Assembly (NCBI RefSeq): GCF_013363995.1
Contig: NZ_JABWGO010000001.1
Span: 930,001 to 994,000 of the forward strand
Direction of reading: 5' to 3'
Source of the DNA: Nonomuraea rhodomycinica
GTDB taxonomy: Bacteria > Actinomycetota > Actinomycetes > Streptosporangiales > Streptosporangiaceae
DNA: 64,000 nucleotides
The notes beneath the pieces were generated by a model. The model made no database searches, was not told where the DNA came from, and saw nothing but the letters and a program-made list of their open reading frames with translations. Numbering within the stretch: the first letter of the stretch is position 1; every line of letters begins with the position of its first letter. Made by a program: the position numbers and the translations under genes. Positions 44,482 to 53,601 of the stretch are shown one piece after another.

Positions 44482-46578
44482 TCACCTGACCACAGGGGCC
44501 TGAGCCCGGAGCGCTCCGTCCGCGCGGCCGGGATCCGGTGCGTCGTCGTGCACCTGGGCGGCGGTGATGGCGACGGTCGTGACGATGTCGGCGACGGTGG
44601 CGCCGCGGGACAGGTCGTTGACGGGCTTGCGCAGCCCTTGGAGCACCGGCCCCACCGCGACGGCTCCGGCGCTGCGCTGGACGGCCTTGTAGAGGTTGTT
44701 GCCGGTGTTGAGATCGGGCACCACGAAGACGGTGGCGCGGCCGGCCACCTGGCTGTCGGGCATCTTGGTCCGCGCCACGCCGGGGTCGACAGCGGCGTCG
44801 TACTGGATGGGCCCCTCCACCGGCAGGTCGGGGCGCAGCTCGCGGATCAGGCCGGTGGCGGCGCGGACCTTGTCGACGTCGGCGCCGGCGCCCGAGGTCC
44901 CCGTCGAGTACGACAGCATGGCGATCCGGGGATCGACGCCGAACAGGGCGGCGGTGCCGGCCGAGGAGATCGCGATGTCGGCCAGCTGCTCGGCGCTCGG
45001 ATCGGGGTTGACCGCGCAGTCGCCGTACACGAGCACCCGGTCGGCCAGGCACATGAAGAACACGCTGGAGACCAGCCCCAGGCGCAGGATCTCGAACGCC
45101 GGCCTGATGGTGTGCGCGGTGGTGTGCGCGGCGCCCGAGACCATGCCGTCGGCCATGCCGGTGTGGACCATCAGCGTGCCGAAGTAGGACACGTCGGTGA
45201 CGGTGTCGCGGGCCAGCTCGACGGTCATCCCCCGGTGCGCCCGGACCGCGGCGTACTCGTGGGCGAAACGCTCGCGCAGCTCCCCGTCGAACGGGCTGAG
45301 CACCCGGGCCTCGTCCAGGTCGAGGCCGAGCTGGGCGGCCTGCGCCCTGATGCGCGCCTCGTCGCCGAGCAGGGTCAGCCGGGCCACGCCGCGGCGCAGC
45401 AGGACGTCGGCCGCGCGCAGGACGCGCGGCTCCTCGCCCTCGGGCAGCACGATGTGCCGGCGCCGGGCACGCGCCCGGTCCAGCAGCTCGTACTCGAACA
45501 TCAGCGGCGTGACGACGTCGGTCTTGGCGATGGCCAGCCGATCGAGCAGCAGCCGGCCGTCGACGTGCTCGGCGAACAGCCGCAGCGCCGTGTCGATCTT
45601 CCCGCCGGCCTGGGGGGTGAACTGGCCCTCCACCGCCGACAGGCGGGTCGCGGTGTCGAAGGTGTCGTGCTCGGTCACGATGACCGGCAGGGGGACGGCC
45701 ATGCTGTGCAGCAGCCGGTCCACCGGGACGGGCAGGTCCGCGCCGCCCGTCATGATCACCGCCGACAGAGCCGGGAAGCCCGGCGCCGCGTGCGCCGCGA
45801 TCAGCCCGGGCAGGAGCGCGGCGGCCCGGTCGGACGGGATGATCACCGCGGCGCCCTCGGTGTAGCGGTCGAGGATGTTGGGCAGCGACATCGCGCCGAC
45901 CATCAGCGCGCTGGCCTCCCGTCCGAGCCCCTCGCGCTCGCCGAGGAAGAGCCGGCCGTCGCAGGCGTCCAGCAGGTCGGCGACGGTGGGCGCGCGCAGG
46001 GAGGGGTCCTCGGGCAGCGTGAACACCGGCGTGGGGTGCGGGATCGCGACGGGCTCGCCGGCCGCCCGGGTGACCACGACGGCGAGCTCCTGCGCGTGGT
46101 GCTGGGCCAGCTGCCGGGACGACAGCTCGACCGCCGCGGCGATCTCCGCGACCGTCCTGCCCCGTCCGCTCACCACGTTGAGCACGGGTGTGCCCAGGTC
46201 CGCGGCGAGCCTGGCGTTGAACTCGAACTCGGTCGGCGCTCCGACGTCGGTGTAGTCGGTGCCGACCACGACCACGGCGTCGCACCGTCCCGCGAGCGCC
46301 CGGTAGCGGGCCACGATGTCGCCGGCCGCGCGGTCGGCGTCGGCGTGCACGTCGTCGTAGGTGACGCCCGTGTACGTCTCGTACGGCGAGCCGAGCTGGA
46401 ACCTGCTCCGGACGGTGTTGACCAGGTTGTCCTCGCGTCCCGCCCTGACCACGGGCCGGAACACGCCCACGGTCCCCACCTGCCGGGACAGCAGGTCCAC
46501 CATGCCCAGGGCGATCGTGCCCTTGTTGCTTGCGGCCTCGGCCGCCGCGACGTACACCGCTCGTGTCATGGTCACCAT
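44482..46578 (-). CDS. pta: Phosphate acetyltransferase
   Basis: 698 aa, the long Pta form: N-terminal P-loop-like domain (AAEAASNKGTIALG), central DRTGG domain (about 215-330) and the catalytic PTA_PTB domain (about 370-690; DGMVSGAAHTTAHTIRPAFE and SYSTGTSGAGADVDKV). Exchanges acetyl-CoA and acetyl phosphate, coupling to the acetate kinase encoded convergently. The ATG at 46578 has AGGG upstream; an ATG at 46569 is possible. Confidence 0.95.
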   Translation of the reverse strand: MVTMTRAVYVAAAEAASNKGTIALGMVDLLSRQVGTVGVFRPVVRAGREDNLVNTVRSRFQLGSPYETYTGVTYDDVHADADRAAGDIVARYRALAGRCDAVVVVGTDYTDVGAPTEFEFNARLAADLGTPVLNVVSGRGRTVAEIAAAVELSSRQLAQHHAQELAVVVTRAAGEPVAIPHPTPVFTLPEDPSLRAPTVADLLDACDGRLFLGEREGLGREASALMVGAMSLPNILDRYTEGAAVIIPSDRAAALLPGLIAAHAAPGFPALSAVIMTGGADLPVPVDRLLHSMAVPLPVIVTEHDTFDTATRLSAVEGQFTPQAGGKIDTALRLFAEHVDGRLLLDRLAIAKTDVVTPLMFEYELLDRARARRRHIVLPEGEEPRVLRAADVLLRRGVARLTLLGDEARIRAQAAQLGLDLDEARVLSPFDGELRERFAHEYAAVRAHRGMTVELARDTVTDVSYFGTLMVHTGMADGMVSGAAHTTAHTIRPAFEILRLGLVSSVFFMCLADRVLVYGDCAVNPDPSAEQLADIAISSAGTAALFGVDPRIAMLSYSTGTSGAGADVDKVRAATGLIRELRPDLPVEGPIQYDAAVDPGVARTKMPDSQVAGRATVFVVPDLNTGNNLYKAVQRSAGAVAVGPVLQGLRKPVNDLSRGATVADIVTTVAITAAQVHDDAPDPGRADGALRAQAPVVR

Positions 46579-46614
46579 TGTCCGCCCTGGCGCGGTGGCC
46601 GGGCGGTGGGGTGA

Positions 46615-47220
46615 TCAGCAGCGGGCGGGCGGCGCGGCCGGAGGCAGGGGGGTGGCGCCGTCCGGGCGGAGGGCGTCGAGCAGCAGCACCAGCGAGCGGC
46701 GCCAGCCCTCGTCCGGCTCGCCGGCCGGTCGCAGCGTGCTGAGCAGCATGCCGAGGATCCGCACCAGGTCGTCCGGCTCCAGGTCGGCGCGCACCTGGCG
46801 GGCGGCCTGGGCGTTGCGCATGAGCCGGGTGAGCGGCTCGATGAAGCGGGACGCCAGGTCGGCGGTGAGCGCTCCCGCGTCCTTGGCCGTGGCCAGGATG
46901 CCCGGCTGCCCCGACCCGAGGGCCAGCACGGTCTCCAGCATGACGGACATGCCGCGCAGCGGGTCGGGCTCGGCGAGCGCACGGGTGATCGCCGGCTCGA
47001 TCTCCTCGCGCATCAGCTCCTCGACGACCTCGCGGACGAGCTTCTCCTTGCTCGGGAAGTGGCGGTAGAGCGTCGCCAGCCCCACCCCGGCCCGCTGGGC
47101 GATCTCCTCCAGCGTGACGCCGCCGCCGGCCTCGGCGAACGCCGCCCTGGCCGTACGGGTGATCCGCTCCGCGTTGCGAGCCGCGTCGGCGCGCCGGCGG
47201 CGGGGCGCGTCGGTGCTCAT
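46615..47220 (-). CDS. TetR-family regulator (divergent from P450)
   Basis: 201 aa. N-terminal HTH (VTLEEIAQRAGVGLATLYRHF) and a helical ligand domain with the actinobacterial TetR_C type segment. The C-terminus is Pro/Ala rich. Divergent from the cytochrome P450 gene with a palindrome between them, so it likely controls itself and the P450. Confidence 0.9.
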   Translation of the reverse strand: MSTDAPRRRRADAARNAERITRTARAAFAEAGGGVTLEEIAQRAGVGLATLYRHFPSKEKLVREVVEELMREEIEPAITRALAEPDPLRGMSVMLETVLALGSGQPGILATAKDAGALTADLASRFIEPLTRLMRNAQAARQVRADLEPDDLVRILGMLLSTLRPAGEPDEGWRRSLVLLLDALRPDGATPLPPAAPPARC

Positions 47221-47229
47221 GCACCCAGC

Positions 47230-47266
47230 GTAACAGGTGAGAGTTGGGTCTCACTTCCTGTGTTAC
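47230..47266. promoter_or_regulatory. Nested palindrome, probable TetR operator
   Basis: GTGAGA (47237-47242) and TCTCAC (47249-47254) are inverted repeats 6 bases apart, flanked by GTAAC (47230-47234) and GTTAC (47262-47266). It lies between divergent tetR-type and P450 genes. Confidence 0.65.
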
Positions 47267-47313
47267 GGTGGAAATGAGAGGCTGGTATCAGTTAAGTGAG
47301 AAGGAGCCGGTTG

Positions 47314-48522
47314 ATGACCGAGATCCCGACGTTTCCGCTGCCGCCGCTGTTCGGCGACCCCGGGCCGTACGACGCCGAGGACTATCGGCGGCTGCGCGCC
47401 GACGGGCCGGTCGTCCGCCTGCCCCTCGCCACGGGCGGCCCCGACGTGTGGCTCGTCACCCAGTACGCCGAGGTGCGCAAGGTGCTCAGCGACCCGGCGC
47501 ACTTCAGCAACGCCGCCCGCGGCCCGGACGGCCGCCTCGCCGACCGTTCGGACGAGTCGCTGAAGGGCTTCGTCATCGGCAACCCGCTGATGTACGACCC
47601 CCCGGAGCACACCCGGCTGCGCCGCCTGCTGACCGGCCAGTTCACCGTGGCCAGGATGCGGCACCTGCGGCCGCGCATCGAGCAGATCGTGACCGAGCAC
47701 CTGGACGCCATGGAGGCCGCCGGGCCGCCCGCCGACCTGGTGCAGGCGTTCTCGTTGCCGGTCCCCTCGCTGGTGATCTGCGAGCTGCTCGGCGTCCCGT
47801 ACGCCGACCGCGAGGACTTCCAGCGGCGCAGCAACCGGCTCCTGGACATGACGCTGGACCGGGAGGCGCACGCCGCCAACACCGCCGAGATGAACGCGTA
47901 CATGTACGGGCTGATCGCCCGCGAGCGCGCCGAGCCGGGTGACGAGCTGCTCGGCCTGCTGGTGCGCGAGCACGGCGACGACCTCACCGACGACGAGCTG
48001 CTCGGGATCGGCAACACGCTGCTGGTGGCCGGGCACGAGACGACCGCCAACATGCTCAGCCTGGGCACGCTGCTGCTCCTGCACCGGCCGGACCAGGCCG
48101 CCGTCATCCGCGACGAGCCCGACGCCGTCACCCCGGCCGTGGAGGAGCTGCTGCGCTACCTGACCGTGGCGCACCGCGCCGGGCCGCCCCGGCACGCCAC
48201 CGAGGACATCACGCTCGGCGGCCGGCAGATCAAGGCCGGCGACCTGGTGATCCCGTCGCTGCTGGCCGCCAACCGGGACGAGGCGTTCGTCAAGGAGCCC
48301 GACGAGCTCGACGTCACCCGCGACGCCGCCGGGCACATCGCCTTCGGGCACGGCGTCCACCACTGCCTGGGCGCGCCGCTGGCCCGGCTGGAGATGCAGG
48401 TCGCCTTCCCCGCGCTGCTGCGGCGCTTCCCGGGGCTGAAGCTCGGGGTGCCGTTCGAGAGCCTGCGCTTCCGGCTGCAGTCGACCGTCTACGGGGTGGA
48501 GTCGCTGCCCGTGACCTGGTGA
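47314..48522 (+). CDS. Cytochrome P450
   Basis: 402 aa, normal for bacterial soluble P450s. I-helix AGHETTANML (oxygen-activating Thr), K-helix EELLRYL (ExxR), and heme loop FGHGVHHCLGAPLARLE (axial Cys). Needs outside ferredoxin and reductase; none is encoded next to it. ATG at 47314 with AAGGAG 7 bases upstream. Substrate unknown; TetR control suggests induction by a xenobiotic or metabolite. Confidence 0.93.
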   Translation: MTEIPTFPLPPLFGDPGPYDAEDYRRLRADGPVVRLPLATGGPDVWLVTQYAEVRKVLSDPAHFSNAARGPDGRLADRSDESLKGFVIGNPLMYDPPEHTRLRRLLTGQFTVARMRHLRPRIEQIVTEHLDAMEAAGPPADLVQAFSLPVPSLVICELLGVPYADREDFQRRSNRLLDMTLDREAHAANTAEMNAYMYGLIARERAEPGDELLGLLVREHGDDLTDDELLGIGNTLLVAGHETTANMLSLGTLLLLHRPDQAAVIRDEPDAVTPAVEELLRYLTVAHRAGPPRHATEDITLGGRQIKAGDLVIPSLLAANRDEAFVKEPDELDVTRDAAGHIAFGHGVHHCLGAPLARLEMQVAFPALLRRFPGLKLGVPFESLRFRLQSTVYGVESLPVTW

Positions 48523-48782
48523 TCAGCCGGCGGACCGCCCCCGCCCTCCAGGTAGGCGGGCGGCCTGCCGCCCGGAAAGAGCCGCTCGCCCGCGCCCAGG
48601 ATCACGGGGAAGGCCAGCAGCCGGTACTCGTCGACCAGGTCCTCGGTCATCAGCGCATGGACCACGCTCCGGCTGCCGGCGACGATCACGTCGCGCTCCT
48701 CGCGTCCGACGGCGTCGAGGAGGTCGCCGTCGACGACCTTCGAGCTCGCCCAGGCGGAGACGTCGGTCAGCGTCCGGGAGGC
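48489..48782 (-). pseudogene. Fragment of a DHFR/RibD-type reductase gene
   Basis: Readable frame with ASRTLTDVSAWASSKVVDGD then DVIVAGSRSVVHALMTEDLV and FPVILGAGERLFPGG, the middle and end of a RibD_C/DHFR-like protein (normally about 185 aa). The first ~70 residues, including the cofactor strand, are missing, and the end is replaced by unrelated Gly/Pro codons running into the P450 3' end. Frame continues upstream to 48821 without homology. Confidence 0.65.
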
Positions 48783-48852
48783 CGGCCCGCGCCCCGAGGT
48801 CGAACCGCGCGTGCGCGACACCGGGTTGCGCCGGGATCCCGGCGCGGCCTAT

Positions 48853-48872
48853 CTTGGACCGGTCGTTCCAAG
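48853..48872. promoter_or_regulatory. TetR-type operator before the tetR/ahpD-like operon
   Basis: CTTGGA and TCCAAG are inverted repeats 8 bases apart (core TTGGACCGGTCGTTCCAA), a common site for TetR proteins of this type, 17 bases before the TetR ATG. Confidence 0.65.
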
Positions 48873-48888
48873 TTAGGGGGTGGCGGTA

Positions 48889-49488
48889 ATGCCCGACGTC
48901 AAGCACTTCGATCCGGACGCGGTCCTCGACCAGGTGGTACGCCTGTTCTGGCGGCGCGGCGCCGACACCACCGGCATCGCCGAGATCGTGGAGACGACCG
49001 GTCTCAGCCGCTCCAGCCTCTACGCGACCTTCGGCGGCAAGACGCGGTTGCAGGCGGCCGCCCTGGGCCGTTACCTGGAGCGGCAGTCACGGCCGGTGTT
49101 CGACGCCCTGGCCGCCGACACCCGCGGCCTGCCCGCCATCACCGCGTTCTTCGAACGACTGGTGGCGGCGCGCTGCTCGGGCGAGCACGCCCGGTGGGGA
49201 TGCCTGGTCACCAACACCCACGCCACGGCCGGCGGCGCCCTTCCCGAGATCCGCGAGCACCTGGACCGTCACCACGACGCGCTCCGGGCGGCGATGCGCA
49301 CCGCTCTGCAGGCCGCCCGCGCCGAGGGCGGCCTCCGGCCCGGCCTGGACCTGGAGGCGGCCGCCGAGGCCCTGACCCTGCAGGCGTACGCGGTCAACCT
49401 GCGCTCGCGAGCCGGCGCCGAGGCGGCCGAGTTGCTGGCGGCCGTGCGCGCCGTCCTGGACGGTTTCACCACTACCGAGGAGAGATGA
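48889..49488 (+). CDS. TetR-family regulator
   Basis: 199 aa. HTH region TTGIAEIVETTGLSRSSLYATFGGKTRL, followed by a C-terminal domain of the TetR_C_16/YxaF-like sort (HARWGCLVTNTHA with a Cys that may sense oxidation or thiol-reactive compounds, by family analogy). The ATG at 48889 has TAGGGGG 8 bases upstream; a GTG at 48880 lies inside that site. Heads an operon with an AhpD-like gene. Confidence 0.88.
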   Translation: MPDVKHFDPDAVLDQVVRLFWRRGADTTGIAEIVETTGLSRSSLYATFGGKTRLQAAALGRYLERQSRPVFDALAADTRGLPAITAFFERLVAARCSGEHARWGCLVTNTHATAGGALPEIREHLDRHHDALRAAMRTALQAARAEGGLRPGLDLEAAAEALTLQAYAVNLRSRAGAEAAELLAAVRAVLDGFTTTEER

Positions 49489-50051
49489 TGAACGGTTTCC
49501 GCGTGTACGACGAGAGCGACGCCCCCGAGGCCGCCCGCCCGATGCTGGAGGCGGCCAGGAAGCGGATGGGCTTCGTGACCACGCTGAACGGGGTGATGGC
49601 CGAGTCGCCGGAACTGCTGGCGGGCTACAACGCGCTGGCCGAGCAGTTCGGCAGGTCGTCGCTGCCGGCGGCGGCCAAGCAGGTGGTGCTCATCACGGCC
49701 AGCGTGGAGAACGGCTGTGAGTACTGCGTGGCCGCGCACTCCACCCTCGCGCTGCGCGCACGCGTGCCCGCCGAGGTCGTCGAGGCGCTGCGCGCCGGCC
49801 GGCCCCTCCCCGACCAGGCGCTGGAGGCGGTCCGCCGCCTCACCCGTACGGTGGTGGCCCAGCGCGGCTGGGTGGAGGAGAGCGAGATCGAGGCGTTCCT
49901 GGCCGCCGGCCACACCCGCCGCCACGTGCTGGACATCGTGCTCGGCGTCGGCATGAAGACGCTGTCGAACTACACCAACCACATAGCCCACACCCCGCTC
50001 GACCCGGCCTGGCAGGACCAGGAGTGGACCCGGGAGCAGGCGGCGCTCTGA
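49488..50051 (+). CDS. AhpD-like carboxymuconolactone decarboxylase family protein
   Basis: 187 aa. The redox motif ENGCEYCVAAHS (E-x2-C-x2-C-x3-H) is that of alkylhydroperoxidase AhpD-like proteins, suggesting thiol peroxidase or disulfide relay activity. The start MNGFRVYDESDAPEAARPML is typical. ATG at 49488, 5 bases after GGAG; the ATG at 49485 overlapping the TetR stop is possible. Co-transcribed with the TetR gene, which carries a Cys near its ligand pocket: an oxidative or electrophile response is likely. Confidence 0.85.
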   Translation: MNGFRVYDESDAPEAARPMLEAARKRMGFVTTLNGVMAESPELLAGYNALAEQFGRSSLPAAAKQVVLITASVENGCEYCVAAHSTLALRARVPAEVVEALRAGRPLPDQALEAVRRLTRTVVAQRGWVEESEIEAFLAAGHTRRHVLDIVLGVGMKTLSNYTNHIAHTPLDPAWQDQEWTREQAAL

Positions 50052-50056
50052 CCACG

Positions 50057-50938
50057 TCACCGAGCGTCCGCCGGGCCGGCGCCCCCTTCGGGGACGACGG
50101 CCACGGGGCACAGCGCGGTCTCGGTCATCGCCCTGGCCACCGTGCCGAGAGCGCCGCCGGGCCGCGTGCGGTCCGCGCCGACGACGAGCAGGCCGGCCCC
50201 CTCGGAGGCGACGCGCAGGGCCTCACGCGCGGGCGCGATCAGCGCGCGGAGTTCGAGGCGGACGTCCGGGTGCCCGGCCCGCCGGGCCGCCAGGCGTTCG
50301 TCCATGCGGGCTCGCGCCGCCGTCCTCAGCGCGTCGGCGTCCGGGAGCGGGTCGATCTCGACGCCCCAGGCCATGCCCTTGACGTGGATGAGGTGCAGCG
50401 CGATCACCGGCAGTGACCGCAGGGCGGCCTCCGTGAAGGCGAATTCCACCGCTTCGTCCGGAGTGGCGGGCGCCAGCCCCAGCACGAGCGGCCCGCGGTG
50501 CGTCTGCGCGGGAACCGGGCCCGGACCGCGCACCACCACCACGGGCGCCCGCGCGCCGGCCGCCACGGACGCGGCCACGGAGCCGACGACGGAGCGGGCC
50601 GGCGCGCCCAGCCCGCGCGAGCCGACCACGACGAGGCCGGCGCCGGCCGACAGCTCCACGAGCCGCTCGGCCGCCGAGCCCTCGCACAGGTCGGTGGCGA
50701 CGTCGGTGACCGAGCCGGTCGAGCGGGCGCAGTCCGCGCCGTGGTGGAGCACGTGCTCGGCGGCCTTGCGCAGGTGCGCCTTCGCCTCCGGTGGCGCCGC
50801 CCCGTACGGCCAGCGCCAGGCGTGCGCGATGGTCAGGGGCAGGCCCCTCAGCTCGCACTCGTCCACGGCCCACAGCAGGGCCTGTACGGAGAAGTCGGAG
50901 CCGTCGTAGCCGACGACCACTCGGGGCTGTCCCCCCAT
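50057..50938 (-). CDS. Tandem universal stress protein
   Basis: 293 aa with two USP domains. Domain 1 begins VVVGYDGSDFSVQALLWA and keeps the ATP motif G-x2-G-x9-GS (VVGSRGLG to VVGSVAAS). Domain 2 ends VGADRTRPGGALGTVA, where the second Gly of the motif is changed, so ATP binding may be lost there. ATG at 50938 with GAGG 8 bases upstream; a longer in-frame start is unsupported. It follows the P-type ATPase-hemerythrin gene by 80 bases on the same strand, likely one operon for low-oxygen or redox stress. Confidence 0.88.
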   Translation of the reverse strand: MGGQPRVVVGYDGSDFSVQALLWAVDECELRGLPLTIAHAWRWPYGAAPPEAKAHLRKAAEHVLHHGADCARSTGSVTDVATDLCEGSAAERLVELSAGAGLVVVGSRGLGAPARSVVGSVAASVAAGARAPVVVVRGPGPVPAQTHRGPLVLGLAPATPDEAVEFAFTEAALRSLPVIALHLIHVKGMAWGVEIDPLPDADALRTAARARMDERLAARRAGHPDVRLELRALIAPAREALRVASEGAGLLVVGADRTRPGGALGTVARAMTETALCPVAVVPEGGAGPADAR

Positions 50939-51018
50939 GCTCTCCACCTCGCTCCCGTCTCCCGCCGCGGTGACCTGATCACGGGGGAGGCTGGGCGAGG
51001 CCCCGGGGGCGCGGGCCG

Positions 51019-53412
51019 TCACTCCTCCCTCTGCCCCACGAGGGAGAAGTACGCCTCCTCCTCCTGCGCGAAGTGCAGCGTCAGGACGGCGTGCAGCCCG
51101 TACAGGCAGGCACGCAGGTCGTCCACCTGCTCGGGGAGCAGTCCGCGGGCGGAGGCCAGTTCCAGATGCCGCCCGAGCCGGGCCACCAGCCTCCCGATCT
51201 CGGCGTGGGCCCTGCTCATGGGGGCGGTCGCCTCCGGATCGCCGAGCAGACCGCCCAGCGCCGGGTACAACCGGCTCTCCTCGGCCCGCTCGTGCGGCAG
51301 GACCTCGTCCACCAGCACGTCGTGGACGCGGCGCAGCCGGGGAAGGACCACCGCGGACGGCCGGTCGAGCGCGTCGGCGGTCTCCCGCAGCAGGTCGAGG
51401 GCCGGGCGCAGGCGGGCGTGCTCCTCGTCGAAGCGGTGCAGCAGGTCCCCCGTGGGCGCGTCCACGGGCACGCGCGTGCCGTGCCCGCCGCTCAGCGCCC
51501 GCAGCGCGTTGAGGGTGACGGCGACGTCGATGGCCTCCTGCAGCAGCGCGCCCGAGGCGGGCGGCAGGGCGCCGAGCGCCGCCGCGAGCATCGCGAGCAG
51601 GGAGAGTCCCATGCCGGCGCCGGCGCTCTGCACGGCGATCCGTCGCGCCCGGCGGGCCACGTCCATCGCGTCGGCCAGGCGGTCGAGCCGATCGGTGGTG
51701 AGCACCACGTCGGCCGCCTGCGTAGAGGCCGCCGACCCGCGCGCGCCCATCGCGACGCCGACCTGGGCGGCGGCCAGGGCCGGGGCGTCGTTGACGCCGT
51801 CGCCCACCATGACGGTGGTCGCCCGCCCGGCCTCCGCCCGCACCCCGGCCACCTTCTGGGCGGGCGTGCGCTCGGCGAGCACCTCGTCCACGTCGAGGAC
51901 GGCCGCGACGCTCTCGGCGACCTCCACGTGGTCCCCGGTGAGCATGACGATCCGCTCGATCCCGGCCGTCCGGAGCCTGCGCAGGGTACGGGCGGCGTCC
52001 GTGCGCACCGCGTCCCGCAGGAAGATCACTCCGGCGAGCTCGCCGTTCACGCACACCCACACCGTCATCGCGCTGTCGAGGGCCGCCCTGGACCGCTGCG
52101 TGGCCGTCCAGGGCGAGGAGGTGCCCGGGGGCGCCTTGCCCACCTGCACCTGCCGCCCCTCGACGACGCCCGCGGTGCCGCGGCCCGGCTCCTCCTGGAC
52201 CTCCGCCGCCGCCGGCACGTCGAGCCCGCGCCAGGTCGCCGACCGGACGACGGCGGCGGCCAGCACGTGCGAGGACACCTGGTCGACCGCGGCCGCGAGC
52301 CGCAGCACCTCCTCCGCCGGGTGACCGGGCGCGGGAACGACGTCCACCACCTCGGGGCGCCCGCGGGTGAGGGTGCCGGTCTTGTCCAGCACGAGGGTAC
52401 GGGCCCGGCCCAGGGTCTCCAGCGCGCCGCCGCCCTTGACGACGACGCCGGTGCGGGCCGTCCGGGACAGCCCGGAGGCGATGGCCGCCGGGGCGGCCAG
52501 CAGCAGGGGGCACGGTGTGGCGACGACCAGCACCGCCACCGCCCGCACGGCGTCGCCCGACAGCGCCCACGCCAGCCCGGCGACGACCAGCGTCAGGGGC
52601 AGGAACCAGGCCGCGAACCGGTCGGCCAGCCGCACGACCGGAGCCGTGTCCGCCTCGGTCTCGCGGGCCAGCCGCACCACGCCCGCGTACGTGCTCTCCT
52701 CGGCGGTCCCGGTGGCCCGCAGGTCGAACGCCGGTCCGGCGTTCACCACGCCGCTGCGCACGCTCTCGCCGGCGAGGTGCTCCACGGGCAGCGGCTCGCC
52801 CGTCAGCGCGGACTCGTCCAGCACCGCCTCGTGACGCACGACCACCCCGTCGACCGGGACCAGTTCGCCGGCCGGGACCACGAGCAGGTCGCCGCGCCGC
52901 ACCTCCGAGACGTCCACCCGCGCGCCGCCGTCCGAGCCGTGCCGATGGGCCCAGCGCGGCGCCCGCTCGTACAGCGCCGTCAGGTCGCGCCGCGCCCTGC
53001 GCAGGGCGTACTCCTCCAGCGCCCGGCCGGTCGCCAGCATGACCGCGATCAGGGCGCCGGCCAGGTACTCCCCGACCGCGAGCGCCCCCACCAGGGCGAG
53101 CACCGCGATCGCGTCCACGCCCAGCCGGCCGGCCCGCAACGCCGACACGACCCACCAGAGCGCCGGGACCACGGCCACGACCGTGCCCGCCGCCCAGCAG
53201 ACCTCGGCCGCCTCGCCGAGCCCGGCCAGGCGCAGCACGCCACCGGCGGTGAGAGCCACGAGCGTGACGCCCAGGAACGCGGCGAGCCCGAAACGCTTCA
53301 CCTTCTCAGGCTGCGGGAACCACGGCCACCCCTCCAGGGCCTTTCGGCCTGCCCCGCGGGGCCGATGGCCATCGCCCCGTCCCCCAGGCGAAGGGCCCGG
53401 AATTATCAGCAT
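51019..53412 (-). CDS. P1B-type metal ATPase fused to a hemerythrin domain
   Basis: 797 aa. P-type ATPase part (about 40-630): membrane segments, LDESALTGEPLP (TGE actuator loop), TPCPLLLAAP (transport Cys301), DKTGTLT (phosphorylated Asp343) and VGDGVNDAPAL. No N-terminal CxxC metal domain. The last ~150 residues form a hemerythrin HHE domain with DEEH, LPHERAEE, RAHAEI and LHFAQEEE supplying His/Glu ligands for a di-iron site. The ATG at 53412 is used, without a strong ribosome site; a GTG at 53301 is an alternative. Probably a heavy-metal or iron exporter sensing O2, NO or iron. Confidence 0.87.
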   Translation of the reverse strand: MLIIPGPSPGGRGDGHRPRGAGRKALEGWPWFPQPEKVKRFGLAAFLGVTLVALTAGGVLRLAGLGEAAEVCWAAGTVVAVVPALWWVVSALRAGRLGVDAIAVLALVGALAVGEYLAGALIAVMLATGRALEEYALRRARRDLTALYERAPRWAHRHGSDGGARVDVSEVRRGDLLVVPAGELVPVDGVVVRHEAVLDESALTGEPLPVEHLAGESVRSGVVNAGPAFDLRATGTAEESTYAGVVRLARETEADTAPVVRLADRFAAWFLPLTLVVAGLAWALSGDAVRAVAVLVVATPCPLLLAAPAAIASGLSRTARTGVVVKGGGALETLGRARTLVLDKTGTLTRGRPEVVDVVPAPGHPAEEVLRLAAAVDQVSSHVLAAAVVRSATWRGLDVPAAAEVQEEPGRGTAGVVEGRQVQVGKAPPGTSSPWTATQRSRAALDSAMTVWVCVNGELAGVIFLRDAVRTDAARTLRRLRTAGIERIVMLTGDHVEVAESVAAVLDVDEVLAERTPAQKVAGVRAEAGRATTVMVGDGVNDAPALAAAQVGVAMGARGSAASTQAADVVLTTDRLDRLADAMDVARRARRIAVQSAGAGMGLSLLAMLAAALGALPPASGALLQEAIDVAVTLNALRALSGGHGTRVPVDAPTGDLLHRFDEEHARLRPALDLLRETADALDRPSAVVLPRLRRVHDVLVDEVLPHERAEESRLYPALGGLLGDPEATAPMSRAHAEIGRLVARLGRHLELASARGLLPEQVDDLRACLYGLHAVLTLHFAQEEEAYFSLVGQREE

Positions 53413-53601
53413 GTCTACCGATACGCATACGGATTCCCAGCACGGTGACGAGCGCCTACCGTCTGGCTCGCAGTGATCCTTCGCACGTGCGACACACCCC
53501 CCGATTCCCGGCCGGCCCGTGCTCACAGGTGACCCCTGCGACGCGGGCCCGCGCGCGCCCACCCGGGCGGCCGGCCGGGGACAGCCGAAAGGAGCACAAG
53601 C
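53413..53601. other. 189-base divergent intergenic region
   Basis: Between the ATPase-hemerythrin gene (-) and the secreted peptidase (+). A short direct repeat ATACGCATACGG near 53425 is the only notable pattern; AAGGAG at 53590 serves the peptidase start. Confidence 0.45.

Noticed and set aside
44228..47254. 1008-codon frame opposite ackA and over pta/tetR
   Set aside because: Composition is typical of an out-of-frame shadow; ackA, pta and the TetR gene explain all of the region.
50057..53155. Extension of the universal stress protein to over 1000 aa
   Set aside because: The upstream part is low-complexity shadow of the P-type ATPase gene; USP homology starts at 50938 with a good ribosome site.
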